A stretch of 64,000 nt of DNA, from NCBI RefSeq assembly GCF_014084045.1, contig NZ_CP043732.1, positions 1 to 64,000 on the forward strand, given 5' to 3'. The notes under the pieces were generated by a model, which searched no databases, had not been told where the DNA came from, and saw only the letters and a list, made by a program, of their open reading frames with translations. This stretch comes from Microbacterium esteraromaticum (GTDB lineage Bacteria > Actinomycetota > Actinomycetes > Actinomycetales > Microbacteriaceae). Made by a program: the position numbers and the translations under genes. Positions 46,986-56,085 of the stretch are shown one piece after another (the first letter of the stretch is position 1; each line of letters starts with the position of its first letter).

Positions 46986-47900
46986 TCAGGTGCGCAGCCA
47001 GCGCCGGATCGCGAACCCGGCCGACAGGGCCGCCAGCACGATGCCGATGCCGATCAGCACAGGCACGACGAACGCGGCATCCTGCATGTCGACCAGAGGA
47101 CGCATGAAGGGCACCCGTTCGGCCAGGTAGCCTTCGACGCCGAACTTGACGCCGGCGAGGACGGCGGCGCTGGCGAACACCGAGCCGAGGAACGCCGCGA
47201 AGACGCCCTCCAGCACGAACGGCGTCTGGATCGACCGGTTCGACGCGCCCACCAGGCGCATGATGCCGATCTCCTTCCGTCGCGCATACGCCGACAGCCG
47301 GATCGTCGTGGCGATGAGCAGCACGGCGGCGATGAGCATGAGCGCTGCGACGCCGACGGCGATGTAGGTCGCGACGGTGAGGGCGGAGAACAGCGGATCG
47401 AGCAGGCGGCGCTGATCCTGCACCTCGTCGACACCCGGCAGCCCTGAGAACGCCTCGGTGAGCACCCGGGACTGCTGCGGGTCCTTCATGGTCACGCGGA
47501 ACGCCACGCCCATGTTCTCGACGCCGAACGCGTTCGCCTGCTCCTCGCCGAACCGCTCCACCCAGTTCTGGTAGGTGGTCTCCTTGTCGTCGAAGGCGAC
47601 CTCGCTGATCAGGGGGCTGAGCGCAGGGCCGGCCAGGTCGTCCTCGACCTTCGTGATCTGGTCCTCCGTCGCCTCGTCCGCGGTGCAGTTCTCCGATGTC
47701 GACAGCGGCGAGCACATGTAGATGGTCACCTCGGCCTTCTCGCCCCAGTAGCCGCGCATCGTCTGGATCTGCGTCTGCATGAGGATGGCCGCGCCCACGA
47801 ACGTCAGCGAGACGAAGGTGACCAGCACCACCGAGATGACCATGGAGATGTTGCGACGAAGGCCGATGAGGGCCTCGCCGACGATGAGTCCGAAGTTCAT
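46986..47900 (-). CDS. ftsX: Cell-division protein FtsX
   Basis: A 304-residue membrane protein with an N-terminal transmembrane helix (about 20-42), a large extracytoplasmic domain with two cysteines (CSPLSTSENC), and three C-terminal helices. KEIGIMRLVGASNRSIQTPF is the conserved coupling region. With FtsE it activates peptidoglycan hydrolases at the septum. The ATG overlaps the ftsE stop by 4 bp. Confidence 0.95.
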   Translation of the reverse strand: MNFGLIVGEALIGLRRNISMVISVVLVTFVSLTFVGAAILMQTQIQTMRGYWGEKAEVTIYMCSPLSTSENCTADEATEDQITKVEDDLAGPALSPLISEVAFDDKETTYQNWVERFGEEQANAFGVENMGVAFRVTMKDPQQSRVLTEAFSGLPGVDEVQDQRRLLDPLFSALTVATYIAVGVAALMLIAAVLLIATTIRLSAYARRKEIGIMRLVGASNRSIQTPFVLEGVFAAFLGSVFASAAVLAGVKFGVEGYLAERVPFMRPLVDMQDAAFVVPVLIGIGIVLAALSAGFAIRRWLRT

Positions 47901-48931
47901 GAGGTCGGACCCACTTCCTCGTCGTCGTCACCCGAGAGGCCGAGACGGTCGGCCATGCCGAGCTCGGCGACCTCCACCTCCGGGATCACGATCGGGTTGG
48001 TCCGGGGACCGACCGTCGTCGCCGGCTCCTCGGGCGGCGTCGGCGCAGCGGGTGCGCCCTGGACGGGCTGAGCGGGCGGCCGCTGGGCATCCGGATCCGA
48101 GGGTGGCGCCACAGCGGGCGGCTGCTCGGCCGGCGGCGTCTCGATCACGCCCGTGATGCTCTCGCGCTGCACCTCCTGGACGGCGGTGAGCGCGGCGGCC
48201 GCGGCGGCGCCAGGCACGGCCTCCGGCGTGAGTCGGGGGATGCTCGAGGTGTCGCCGTACCCGCCGCCTGCCTCGTCGCGCACCATCTCGCCGCCCTTGA
48301 GCTCGATCACGCGCCGCTGCATCTGATCGACGAAGGCCGCCTCGTGCGTAGCCATCACGACCGTCGTGCCACCGGCGTTGATGCGGGTGAGCAGCTGCAT
48401 GATGCCGACCGAGGTCGCAGGGTCGAGGTTTCCCGTGGGCTCGTCGGCGAGCAGCACCTTGGGACGGTTGACGATGGCGCGTGCGATCGCGACGCGCTGC
48501 TGCTCGCCTCCGGAGAGCTCGTGAGGCATCCGCTTGGCCTTGCCGTCGAGACCGACGAGCGCGAGCGCCTCCGGGACGGCCTGCTGGATGAACCCGCGCG
48601 ACGATCCGATCACCTGCAGCGAGAACGCCACATTCTGCGCGACGGTCTTCGACGGGAGCAGACGGAAGTCCTGGAAGACCGAGCCGATGTGGCGGCGGAA
48701 GTACGGGACCTTGCGATTGGCGAGCGAGCGCAGATCGCGGCCGAGCACGGCGACCCGGCCGGTGGTGGGGACATCCTCGCGGAGGATGAGCCGCAGACAG
48801 GTCGACTTGCCCGAGCCGGAGGCCCCCACGAGGAAGACGAACTCGCCTGCCTCGACGTTGAAGTCGACTTCGGACAGTGCGGGGCGGGTGGTGCCGCGGT
48901 AGCGTTTGGTGACGTTCTCGAACCGGATCAT
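47897..48931 (-). CDS. ftsE: Cell-division ATPase FtsE with long C-terminal extension
   Basis: A 344-residue ABC ATPase: Walker [11 protein letters not shown]-loop [10 protein letters not shown], signature LSGGEQQR, Walker [15 protein letters not shown]-loop ATHEAAFV. The ATPase core ends near residue 225. The remaining about 120 residues are Pro/Ala-rich and acidic ([16 protein letters not shown], then [12 protein letters not shown], then a tail [14 protein letters not shown]), about half again the usual about 230-residue length. This tail may be a docking region for other division proteins. A TAGGCT box lies 9 nt before the ATG. Confidence 0.94.
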   Translation of the reverse strand: MIRFENVTKRYRGTTRPALSEVDFNVEAGEFVFLVGASGSGKSTCLRLILREDVPTTGRVAVLGRDLRSLANRKVPYFRRHIGSVFQDFRLLPSKTVAQNVAFSLQVIGSSRGFIQQAVPEALALVGLDGKAKRMPHELSGGEQQRVAIARAIVNRPKVLLADEPTGNLDPATSVGIMQLLTRINAGGTTVVMATHEAAFVDQMQRRVIELKGGEMVRDEAGGGYGDTSSIPRLTPEAVPGAAAAAALTAVQEVQRESITGVIETPPAEQPPAVAPPSDPDAQRPPAQPVQGAPAAPTPPEEPATTVGPRTNPIVIPEVEVAELGMADRLGLSGDDDEEVGPTS

Positions 48932-48940
48932 GGCCCCTCG

Positions 48941-48946
48941 AGCCTA
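48941..48946 (-). promoter_or_regulatory. -10 box TAGGCT for ftsEX-smpB
   Basis: TAGGCT on the minus strand ends 9 nt before the ftsE ATG, giving a very short leader. Confidence 0.4.
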
Positions 48947-49089
48947 TGCGCGGCTCCGTCCGCGATGCCGAGCGACACTCCCCCGTGGCTTTCCCGTCGA
49001 GAGCGACTGATATACACGTAGAGGCGCGGATGCGCCACGAGGGGTTGTCGCAGGCGTGCAGCCGGCGACGCAGACAGGAGGAGGGCGCC

Positions 49090-50196
49090 ATGAGCGTTCC
49101 CGCAGGATGGTACGACGACGGATCCGGACGCCAGCGCTGGTGGGACGGCGAGCAGTGGACCGAGCACTACGCTCCCGAGACGCCTGACGCCCCGGAGGAG
49201 GGCGGCACGGTGCTCGCGGGCTCCGACGCGAACGCCGATGCGGCAGCGGATGCCCACGTCGCGCCCGCCTCCTACGAACCGCCCGTTGCCCCGGGTGCGC
49301 AGGACGCCGAGGACGCGCAGCCCACCCTCGCCTACCCGCCCGTGACACCGGAGGGGTATCCGCAGAGCGCCTACGGTCAGACGTCGAACGAGCAGGTTCC
49401 TGGCGGCCAGGTGCCATACGGTCAGGCTCCATACGGGCAGGCTCCATACGGGCAGGCACCGTACGGCCAGGCGCCCTACGGTCTGAGCGGTCAGGGCCAG
49501 CAGGGCTACCCGGGCGCAGCGGGATACGACCAGCAGAACCCGTACGCGGCCTCGGCGCAGTACGGCGGCGACGCCGGGTACGGCGCATACGCGGCACCCG
49601 CACCGGGTCCGCGCAAGACGCCCGTGCTGGGCTACATCGGGCTCGGTCTCGCCGTCGTGGGCGGCATCATCGCGTGCATCCCGAACTTCGTCACGTTCGG
49701 CATCGGCTCGTTCCTGCTGTTCGCCGCGTTCGTCGTGTCGATCATCGCGCTGTTCATCAAGAACACGGCGAAGTGGCCTGGCATCGTCGGGCTCATCCTG
49801 TCGGTCGTGATGGGCATCGTCGCGACCATCGTGCTGAGCGTGAGCTTCTTCGTCAGCTACGCCAACGACCCGTGGGACTCGTCGTACGACGGGTACTCGT
49901 CCGAAGAGCCGTGGGCCGAGGAGTCCGTCGAGCCGAGCGCGCCCGGCGATGCGAGCGGGGAGCGCCCGACCCCCGAGGAGCTCGCGACGGGTCTCGCCGA
50001 GATCGCAGGCACCTCCGAGGCCGGCGGCTACACCGACGACCTGCTCCTGTGCCTCGGCGAGGAGTTCTACGCCTCCGAGATGAGCGACGAGGCGCTGCAG
50101 ACGGTCGCCGACGGCACCAGCGACTTCACGGATCCGGCGGATGCCCTCGAGTTCGCCTCGACGTTCGCCGACGCAGCGGGCGTCTGCGCCGGATGA
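49090..50196 (+). CDS. DUF2510 membrane protein with PYGQA repeats
   Basis: A 368-residue protein. It has an N-terminal DUF2510 module ([20 protein letters not shown]), an acidic then Tyr/Gly/Gln/Pro-rich low-complexity stretch (about 90-175) with PYGQA repeats, three membrane segments (about 183-260), and an extracytoplasmic acidic tail (about 265-368). ATG at 49090 follows AGGAGGAG; the longer open frame upstream is not credible. The layout (DUF2510, disordered linker, membrane, outside domain) is common in actinobacteria and of unknown function. A strong bidirectional terminator follows. Confidence 0.78.
   Translation: MSVPAGWYDDGSGRQRWWDGEQWTEHYAPETPDAPEEGGTVLAGSDANADAAADAHVAPASYEPPVAPGAQDAEDAQPTLAYPPVTPEGYPQSAYGQTSNEQVPGGQVPYGQAPYGQAPYGQAPYGQAPYGLSGQGQQGYPGAAGYDQQNPYAASAQYGGDAGYGAYAAPAPGPRKTPVLGYIGLGLAVVGGIIACIPNFVTFGIGSFLLFAAFVVSIIALFIKNTAKWPGIVGLILSVVMGIVATIVLSVSFFVSYANDPWDSSYDGYSSEEPWAEESVEPSAPGDASGERPTPEELATGLAEIAGTSEAGGYTDDLLLCLGEEFYASEMSDEALQTVADGTSDFTDPADALEFASTFADAAGVCAG
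49414..49482 (+). repeat. 15-bp tandem repeat coding for PYGQA
   Basis: Four full units and a partial fifth of a CCATACGGGCAGGCT-like repeat inside the DUF2510 gene. Copies 2 and 3 are nearly identical in DNA, later ones differ at synonymous sites, so the number may vary between strains. Confidence 0.85.
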
Positions 50197-50212
50197 CCTC
50201 CGCGTGAGATGC

Positions 50213-50249
50213 AGAACGGGCCCGGGAGCATCGCTCCCGGGCCCGTTCT
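50213..50249. terminator. Bidirectional terminator between DUF2510 gene and prfB
   Basis: Perfect 17-bp stem AGAACGGGCCCGGGAGC / GCTCCCGGGCCCGTTCT with a 3-nt loop between convergent genes. Confidence 0.92.
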
Positions 50250-50265
50250 CATGTCGAGGTGAGGA

Positions 50266-51375
50266 TCAGTCCTCTTCCTTGCGCTTGCGCCAGCGGATGC
50301 CCGCCGAGATGAAGTCGTCGAGGTCGCCGTCGAAGACACTCGCCGGGTTCCCCGACTCATGGCCGGTGCGCAGGTCCTTGACGAGCTGCTGGCCGTAGAG
50401 GAAGTACGAGCGCATCTGGTCGCCCCAGCTGGCCGTGATGTTGCCTGCGAGTTCTTTCTTCTTCGCAGCCTCCTCCTCCTTCTGCAGCAGCAGGAGGCGG
50501 GTCTGCAGGACGCGCATGGCGGCGGCGCGGTTCTGGATCTGCGACTTCTCGTTCTGCATCGACACGACGATGCCCGTGGGCAGGTGGGTGATGCGCACGG
50601 CCGAGTCGGTCGTGTTCACCGACTGGCCACCGGGGCCCGACGAACGGAACACGTCGACGCGGATGTCGTTCTCGGGGATCTCGACCTCGGTCGCCTCCTC
50701 CATCAGCGGGATGACCTCGACGGCGGCGAACGAGGTCTGTCGCTTGTCGGCCGAGCCGAACGGGCTGATGCGAGCCAGGCGGTGCGTGCCTGCCTCGACC
50801 GAGAGCGTCCCGAAGGCGTAAGGCGCGGTGACCTCGAACGTGGTCGACTTGATGCCCGCACCCTCCGCGTACGAGGTGTCGAGCACCTTCACGGGGTAGC
50901 CGTGCTGCTCGGCCCAGCGCAGGTACATGCGCATGAGCATCTCGGCGAAGTCGGTGGCGTCGTCTCCTCCAGCCCCGGAGCGGATCGTGATGATCGCGTT
51001 GCGCTCGTCGTACTCGCCGTCGAGCAGCGTCTGCACCTCGAGCTGGTTGATGGTCTGCGTGAGCGACTCGAGCTCGGCGCGCGCTTCGGCTGCGGAGTCG
51101 TCGTCCTGCATCTCGTTGGCGAGCTCGACGAGCACGTCGAGGTCATCGAGTCGGCGCTCGACCTCGGTGACGCGCTTGAGGTCGGCCTGCTTGTGGCTGA
51201 GAGCGCTGGTGACCTTCTGCGCCTTCTCGGGGTCGTCCCAGAGGTCGGGGGCGCCCGCTTCCTCGCTGAGTCGCGCGATGTCCTCGCGCAGGGAATCGAC
51301 GTCGACGACCTCGCGGATGTCGCCGAAGGTGTGTCGCAGGGCCTGTATGTCGGCGGAGAGATCGAGTTCGAACAT
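50266..51375 (-). CDS. prfB: Peptide chain release factor 2
   Basis: A 369-residue RF2. The SPF tripeptide ([11 protein letters not shown]) that reads UGA/UAA and the catalytic GGQ ([17 protein letters not shown]) are both present, after an N-terminal helical domain. The ATG at 51375 gives the usual length. The gene is one uninterrupted frame, so the programmed +1 frameshift at an early UGA found in many bacteria is absent, as is usual for actinobacteria. TAAGGT lies 8 nt before the ATG. In many relatives prfB precedes ftsEX-smpB; here the DUF2510 gene lies between. Confidence 0.96.
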   Translation of the reverse strand: MFELDLSADIQALRHTFGDIREVVDVDSLREDIARLSEEAGAPDLWDDPEKAQKVTSALSHKQADLKRVTEVERRLDDLDVLVELANEMQDDDSAAEARAELESLTQTINQLEVQTLLDGEYDERNAIITIRSGAGGDDATDFAEMLMRMYLRWAEQHGYPVKVLDTSYAEGAGIKSTTFEVTAPYAFGTLSVEAGTHRLARISPFGSADKRQTSFAAVEVIPLMEEATEVEIPENDIRVDVFRSSGPGGQSVNTTDSAVRITHLPTGIVVSMQNEKSQIQNRAAAMRVLQTRLLLLQKEEEAAKKKELAGNITASWGDQMRSYFLYGQQLVKDLRTGHESGNPASVFDGDLDDFISAGIRWRKRKEED

Positions 51376-51383
51376 GGCAGTCC

Positions 51384-51389
51384 ACCTTA
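51384..51389 (-). promoter_or_regulatory. -10 box TAAGGT for prfB (near-leaderless)
   Basis: TAAGGT on the minus strand ends 8 nt before the prfB ATG, no Shine-Dalgarno between. Confidence 0.45.
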
Positions 51390-51420
51390 TCGCGCCGTGG
51401 CCCCGGTTCCCTGACCCCCG

Positions 51421-51468
51421 CATGCCCTGGTTCCGTGGCCCCGGCATGCCCTGGTTCCGTGGCCCCGG
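51421..51468. repeat. Two perfect copies of a 24-bp tandem repeat
   Basis: A 24-bp unit beginning CATGCCCTGGTTCCGTGG occurs twice head to tail, and a degenerate copy precedes it (about 51396-51420). It lies upstream of prfB and upstream of the MFS gene, in the shared divergent region. Confidence 0.85.
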
Positions 51469-51500
51469 TATGTCCGTCCGCCGTCATGGCGCCGGCGGGC

Positions 51501-51506
51501 TAGCGT
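51501..51506 (+). promoter_or_regulatory. -10 box TAGCGT for the MFS transporter gene (leaderless type)
   Basis: TAGCGT ends 7 nt before the GTG at 51514 and overlaps the alternative GTG at 51505, favouring the later start. Confidence 0.45.
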
Positions 51507-51513
51507 GAGCGTT

Positions 51514-52779
51514 GTGAGCGACAGTGCGGCGAAGGTCCTGAGGCGGTTCGGACCCATGGTCTACGCGCCGACGGTTCTCTTCTCGCTCGGCGAGGGTGCC
51601 GTCATCCCGCTCATCCCCGTCGTCGCGACCCGTCTCGGTGCCGATGTCTCGGTCGCCGCACTGGTGGCCTCGGCGATCGTGATCGGGCAGCTGTGCGGCA
51701 ATCTCCCGGCAGGTGCGCTGGTGGCCAGGATCGGCGAGCGCTTCACGATGGTCGTCGCCGGCGGGCTGTCGATCGTCGCCGGCGTCGGGATGCTGCTCGC
51801 GGAGCACCTCGCCCTGTTCGCGCTCTCGGTGTTCGTGCTCGGCTTCTGCGCCGCTGCGTTCGGGCTCGCCAGGCATGCGTTCATGACCACGAGGGTCCCG
51901 CCGCGGTTCCGCGCGAGGGCCCTTTCTCTGCTCGGCGGCAGCTTCCGCTTCGGCGTGTTCGTCGGACCGTTCGTCGCGGCGGCGCTCATCCAGCTCACCG
52001 GATCGGAGCAGTCGACGATCTGGGCCCTGATCGTGTGCTGCGCGGCTATCGTGCCGCTGGTGCTTTTCGGCCCCGACCCCGAGAAGAGCAGCCCGGTGCT
52101 GCTGAAGCCCACCGGTGCCGCGGTCGCCGAGGACTCGGGCGAGGTGGTCACAGGATCCATCCCCACCCGCGATCGCTACGGGGTGCTCGAGACGATCCGG
52201 TACTACCGGGGCGTGCTCATGCGCCTGGGGATCGCTGCGGCCGCCCTGTCGGCGGTGCGCTCGGCCCGCCAGGTGATCGTTCCGCTGTGGGGTGTCTCGC
52301 TCGGGCTCGACGCCAGCACGATCGCGATCGTCGTCGGGGTCTCCGGCGCGATCGACTTCGCCCTTTTCTACGCGAGCGGACAGGTGATGGACCGCTTCGG
52401 CCGCATCTGGGCCGCGCTGCCGGCGATGCTGCTCATGGCCGCGGGCCTGATCGCGCTCTCGCTCACACACGATCTCGATCACGCGTCGATGTGGTTCGCG
52501 CTCATGGCCGCCGTGCTGGGGCTCGGCAACGGCCTCTCCAGTGGCATCCTGCTCACCTACGGCGCCGATCTCGCCCCTGAGACGGATCCGGCGACCTTCC
52601 TCGGCGCGTGGCGGACGCTGACGGATGCCGGGGGCGCGGCGGCTCCGGTGCTCGTGGCGTCGATCGTCGCGCTCGCCTCGCTGCCCCTCGCCACGGGGGT
52701 GATGGGCGCGGTGGCGCTGCTGGGCGCCGCCGGCTTCGCCGTATGGACGCCGCGTTTCCTGCCGCGCCACGACACCTGA
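51514..52779 (+). CDS. MFS transporter
   Basis: A 421-residue major facilitator with about 12 membrane helices in two halves joined by a soluble loop around residues 190-230. The motif-A-like GALVARIGERFTMVVAGGLS follows helix 2 and GQVMDRFGRIWAALPAM follows helix 8. Its substrate is unknown; the family includes drug and sugar exporters. Start GTG 51514 chosen from the -10 box. It converges with the tad locus; the stop codons are only about 14 bp apart. Confidence 0.82.
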   Translation: MSDSAAKVLRRFGPMVYAPTVLFSLGEGAVIPLIPVVATRLGADVSVAALVASAIVIGQLCGNLPAGALVARIGERFTMVVAGGLSIVAGVGMLLAEHLALFALSVFVLGFCAAAFGLARHAFMTTRVPPRFRARALSLLGGSFRFGVFVGPFVAAALIQLTGSEQSTIWALIVCCAAIVPLVLFGPDPEKSSPVLLKPTGAAVAEDSGEVVTGSIPTRDRYGVLETIRYYRGVLMRLGIAAAALSAVRSARQVIVPLWGVSLGLDASTIAIVVGVSGAIDFALFYASGQVMDRFGRIWAALPAMLLMAAGLIALSLTHDLDHASMWFALMAAVLGLGNGLSSGILLTYGADLAPETDPATFLGAWRTLTDAGGAAAPVLVASIVALASLPLATGVMGAVALLGAAGFAVWTPRFLPRHDT

Positions 52780-52792
52780 GCGACGCGGCCGC

Positions 52793-53227
52793 TCAGCGCA
52801 GCGCCGTGCGGCTCGTCGCCGTCGCCTCGAGCGGCACCCCGGCGGGCACGAACGGCGAGAAGAGCGGCGGATGCCAGTCCGCGGCGACCGTGACGCTGGC
52901 GGAGACACCGTCGGGCGTGGTGGCCGACACCAGTGTGGCCTGCGCGTCGACGGCTTCCACCACGGCCGAGGCCTGATCGCGCACGCCGTCGTCGGTGAGC
53001 TCGGCACGGACGCCGTCACCCTCGGCCCGCAGCGTGAAGCCGTCTGATCCGGCGAGCGCCGCCGCGTCGGCGAGCGAGTCGAGGCGCTTCTGCGCGATGT
53101 ACAGGTCGGTGGCGCACACGCAGACGAAGATCACGACGACCGCGAGCAGGAGATAGCCGAGGATCAGCGGCAGCACGCTGCCCTCATCGTCGCCGAGCGC
53201 CTCTCGGATCCGTTCGCCCACGCTCAT
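52793..53227 (-). CDS. Tad-locus secreted pseudopilin-like protein (TadG/Rv3654c-like)
   Basis: A 144-residue protein with one N-terminal hydrophobic segment (about 17-40) preceded by DDEGSVLPLIL, then YIAQKRLDSLADAAALAGSD, the typical Tad pilus-assembly TadG-like N-terminus, and a short extracytoplasmic domain. It is the last gene of the tad cluster and overlaps the preceding TadE-like gene by 4 bp. Probably a minor pilus component. Confidence 0.7.
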   Translation of the reverse strand: MSVGERIREALGDDEGSVLPLILGYLLLAVVVIFVCVCATDLYIAQKRLDSLADAAALAGSDGFTLRAEGDGVRAELTDDGVRDQASAVVEAVDAQATLVSATTPDGVSASVTVAADWHPPLFSPFVPAGVPLEATATSRTALR

Positions 53228-53697
53228 CGGTCACCCCACAGCCTGGAGATCTTCTGCGCGGCCTGCGCCTCGACGGGGATGGCCGCCAACTCGTCCAGCC
53301 CGAAGATCGGCGGCATCAGCGGCAGGGCGACCTCCGTGCGCACCGTGACGATCACGGTCGCGCCCGCCGTCGGGCACTCATCCGCCCTCGGACGGCAGGT
53401 GATGGCGACGTCCACGGCGTCCGCATCCATGTTGTATTCGCGGATCACGCCGGCGAGCACGGCGTCTCCTCGTTCGGCGGCGGTGCGGGCATCCGGTGCC
53501 TGCCCGATCACCCTGGCGGTGTGACGGGCGGCGGCCTCTGCTCCGAGGGTCTGCTCCTGCACCGCGCCCAGCAGCAGCACCAGGTACACCAGCGGCACCA
53601 GCAGCAGGACGCCCGCGACGATGAACTCGAGAGCGGCGGAACCGGTCTCGTCGTCGAGGAGCGACCTACTCCTCTCCGAACGACTCGACGGGCGCAC
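53224..53697 (-). CDS. TadE-like minor pilin (second copy)
   Basis: A 157-residue protein. DDETGSAALEFIVAGVLLLV is the TadE-type signature: a Gly-containing processing site, conserved glutamate and hydrophobic helix. A soluble domain with two cysteines (CRPRADEC) follows. The GTG at 53697 follows GGAGGTGGAGG; it overlaps the end of the first TadE-like gene by about 32 bp. Minor pseudopilin of the Flp pilus is the likely role. Confidence 0.72.
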   Translation of the reverse strand: MRPSSRSERSRSLLDDETGSAALEFIVAGVLLLVPLVYLVLLLGAVQEQTLGAEAAARHTARVIGQAPDARTAAERGDAVLAGVIREYNMDADAVDVAITCRPRADECPTAGATVIVTVRTEVALPLMPPIFGLDELAAIPVEAQAAQKISRLWGDR

Positions 53698-54076
53698 GTG
53701 CCTCCACCTCCAATCCGTAGGGCACACCGAGCAGCCCGAGCACGGGAAGCGTGGTGCGCACCCGCACGACCACGCTCGAGTGCCCCAGACTCGAGTCCTG
53801 CCCGATCCCGACGTCGCCGGCGTAGTCCGCGCCCACTGCCCGGGTGATCACGGCCTCGGTGCGCGCTGCGCCCTCGTCGAGCGTCGTGTCGGCGAGGGCG
53901 GCGTAGTGGGCTCCTTCGACCGCGGCGTCGTGCACGACGTTGCGCACGTACATCGCGAGGGCGATCTGCAGCACGGCCAGCGTGAGCGCTGTCAGGAGCG
54001 CCCCGACGAGCACGAACTCGACAGGGCTCGAGCCTCGCTCGTCGTCGAGCAGCGACCGACCGCGCATGGCGAGCAC
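53666..54076 (-). CDS. TadE-like minor pilin (first copy)
   Basis: A 136-residue TadE-type protein: DDERGSSPVEFVLVGALLTA, then NVVHDAAVEGAHYAALAD. It parallels the next gene in size and signature, so the two probably form a heterodimeric pair as TadE/TadF do. The start is GTG 54076 or ATG 54067; both begin 3-12 bp after the Flp-like gene stop. Confidence 0.7.
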   Translation of the reverse strand: MLAMRGRSLLDDERGSSPVEFVLVGALLTALTLAVLQIALAMYVRNVVHDAAVEGAHYAALADTTLDEGAARTEAVITRAVGADYAGDVGIGQDSSLGHSSVVVRVRTTLPVLGLLGVPYGLEVEARAPVESFGEE

Positions 54077-54079
54077 CGA

Positions 54080-54265
54080 TCAGATGCCGGATACGCGTGA
54101 GATCGCCTGCTCGAACAGGTCGACGAGAGCGGGCCCGGCGACGGCCCAGATCACGACGACCAGCGCAGCGGTCATCAATGTGACCAGCACCCATCCGGGA
54201 ACATCGCCCCGCTCGTCGGCGACGAGGTCGCGGCCTGTGGTCATCCATCTCTTGAGCGTCTTCAT
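54080..54265 (-). CDS. Flp-type pilin-like small protein
   Basis: A 61-residue protein: short basic N-terminus, a glycine-containing site DERGDVPGWVLVTLMTAALV and a single hydrophobic helix, then a brief C-terminus. Size, position between tadC and tadE and the helix make it the likely major pilin subunit, though the classic Flp GxxxxEY motif is not exact (the Glu/Tyr are missing). Confidence 0.6.
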   Translation of the reverse strand: MKTLKRWMTTGRDLVADERGDVPGWVLVTLMTAALVVVIWAVAGPALVDLFEQAISRVSGI

Positions 54266-54292
54266 CTCTTTTCCCTCCGGATAGCGGTCGTG

Positions 54293-55231
54293 TCAGCCGA
54301 GGCCGAGTCGCAGGATGAACAGCCCCGGGTACACGGCGAAGAGCACCGAGAGCGGCAGGATCAGGAACACGAGAGGCAGGAGCATGAGGATCTCCTTCTG
54401 GCCCGCCTGTTCGATGAGCACCCGCTTCGCCTCATCGCGAGCGTCTGCGGCCTGGGAGTGCAGCACCGCGGCGAGCGGCGCGCCGTGCTCCAGCGCCGCG
54501 ATGATCTGGTCGATGGCCCGGGACAGGCCGGGCAGCCGCAGCCGCGTGGCGGTCTCGCCGAGGGCATCGGCGAGCGGCGACCCGGTGTGCACGGCGAGCA
54601 CGGCCTGCCGCAGCTCCTGGGTGAGCTCGCCCGTGCCGATCGCCGACACGCGCCGCAGAGCATCCAGCAGAGACTCCCCCGCAGAGAGGCAGAGCGCGAG
54701 GAACTCGAGCGAGGTGGGCAGCTCGTCGGCGAGGCGTGCACGGCGCGAACGCGCCCGGGCCGTGAGCTGCATGTCGTACGCGATGGCGGCGCCGGCCGCG
54801 AGGATGGCCGGCAGCAGGGCCGCGGGCGGAGTCATCCGGCCGGACACGGCGATGATCACCACGACGATCGCGCCCGCGAGCAGGCCGCCGACTCCCCATG
54901 CGAGCTGCCGGCCGCGGAAGGCCGCGGGGGTCTGGGCGAGGCCGGCCTGGGCAAGGCGCAGCCGCAGGGCGTCGCCGCCGCCGAGCATCCGGTCGAGCAG
55001 CTCGCGCAGCCGTTCCCACAGACGCCTGCCGTGCACCGGCATGACTCCGACGACGGGAAGGACGCCTGCGGGCAGCGCCTCGTCCGCGACGACGTCGCGC
55101 ACGTAGGGAGCGATGCGTCGTTCGAGCGATGGAGCACCCCACCTGGGCAGTGCGGAGAGCACGCCCAGCAGTCCGAGCGCGAGCGTCCCGCCCAGCAGCA
55201 CCGCGATCGCGACGTCCGTCAGCGCGCTCAT
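54293..55231 (-). CDS. tadC: Type II secretion F-family protein TadC
   Basis: A 312-residue inner-membrane platform protein with about four hydrophobic segments and a T2SF domain (about 150-290: LADELPTSLEFLALCLSAGE, LSRAIDQIIAALEHGAPLA). It works with TadB and the TadA ATPase to assemble pilin. The ATG at 55231 overlaps the tadB stop (ATGA). Confidence 0.82.
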   Translation of the reverse strand: MSALTDVAIAVLLGGTLALGLLGVLSALPRWGAPSLERRIAPYVRDVVADEALPAGVLPVVGVMPVHGRRLWERLRELLDRMLGGGDALRLRLAQAGLAQTPAAFRGRQLAWGVGGLLAGAIVVVIIAVSGRMTPPAALLPAILAAGAAIAYDMQLTARARSRRARLADELPTSLEFLALCLSAGESLLDALRRVSAIGTGELTQELRQAVLAVHTGSPLADALGETATRLRLPGLSRAIDQIIAALEHGAPLAAVLHSQAADARDEAKRVLIEQAGQKEILMLLPLVFLILPLSVLFAVYPGLFILRLGLG

Positions 55232-56085
55232 CCGAACCACCGCTCAGGCTCCGGCAGTCTGCCGATCCGCAGCATGATGCGGAACGCGATCACCGAGACG
55301 ACCGCACCGGCCAGGATGACGACCACCCCCTCGGGGCTGCCGTACGCGTCGCGCCCCTCCGGGCGCATCGCCAGCAGGCCGAGGATCACCCACGGCGCAC
55401 CGGCCCCGAGAACCGCCGCGCCGCGGATCCACGACTGGCGCGCCTCCACCTCGCCGCGCAGCGCGGCATCGGCACGCACGGAGGACGACAGCGCACGCAG
55501 CACGCCGGTGAGCTCCGTGCCGCCCACCTGACGTGCCATGCGCAGAGTCTCGACGATGCGATCGGCGATCGGGTCTGCGAGGGTCGCCTTGAGCCGGTCG
55601 AGGCTCGATTCGAAGCGTCCGGTCTGCTGGAGGTCACGGGCGAACACGGCGAATGCCGGGCGCACGGCGGGCGGCGCGGAACCGGCGAGGCTCGCCGTGG
55701 CATCCGGAAGCGACAGCCCCACCCTGATCGCCGCCACGAGCAGATCGCAGACGTCCGGCCACATCTGCCGGCGCGCCTTGCGCAGCCGCAGGCGGCGACC
55801 GCGCAGGAACATCACCGGGGCGGCGGCACCGGCCAGCGCCGCGAGCAGCGCCAGAACCGGGATGCCGGTGAGCAGCCACGCGAGTGCGGCCACCGTCACG
55901 GCGATCCCGACCATGCACGCGACGACCGCGCGCACCGGCGTGCGGGCGTGCCCCGCCTCGTCGAGGAGCCGGCGCAGCCGGGTGCTGCGCACCACACGAC
56001 GCGGCGTCTCTCGCGGGGGCCAGAGCCATGGCGATGCGCAGAGCAGAATGCCGGTGCCGAGCATCGCTCCGATGAGCAGCGTCAT
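55228..56085 (-). CDS. tadB: Type II secretion F-family protein TadB
   Basis: A 285-residue membrane protein with hydrophobic segments near residues 5-20, 55-90 and 230-275 and a T2SF domain (PDVCDLLVAAIRVGLSLPDA, VETLRMARQVGGTELTGVLR). It pairs with TadC as the pilus assembly platform. It overlaps tadA by 4 bp. Confidence 0.82.
   Translation of the reverse strand: MTLLIGAMLGTGILLCASPWLWPPRETPRRVVRSTRLRRLLDEAGHARTPVRAVVACMVGIAVTVAALAWLLTGIPVLALLAALAGAAAPVMFLRGRRLRLRKARRQMWPDVCDLLVAAIRVGLSLPDATASLAGSAPPAVRPAFAVFARDLQQTGRFESSLDRLKATLADPIADRIVETLRMARQVGGTELTGVLRALSSSVRADAALRGEVEARQSWIRGAAVLGAGAPWVILGLLAMRPEGRDAYGSPEGVVVILAGAVVSVIAFRIMLRIGRLPEPERWFG

Noticed and set aside
50266..51375. Programmed +1 frameshift in prfB
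   Set aside because: The reading frame is continuous from the ATG with no early in-frame UGA, so the classical autoregulatory frameshift is absent here.
51421..51468. Tandem 24-bp repeat as a CRISPR-like array
   Set aside because: Copies are head to tail without spacers and no cas gene is near.
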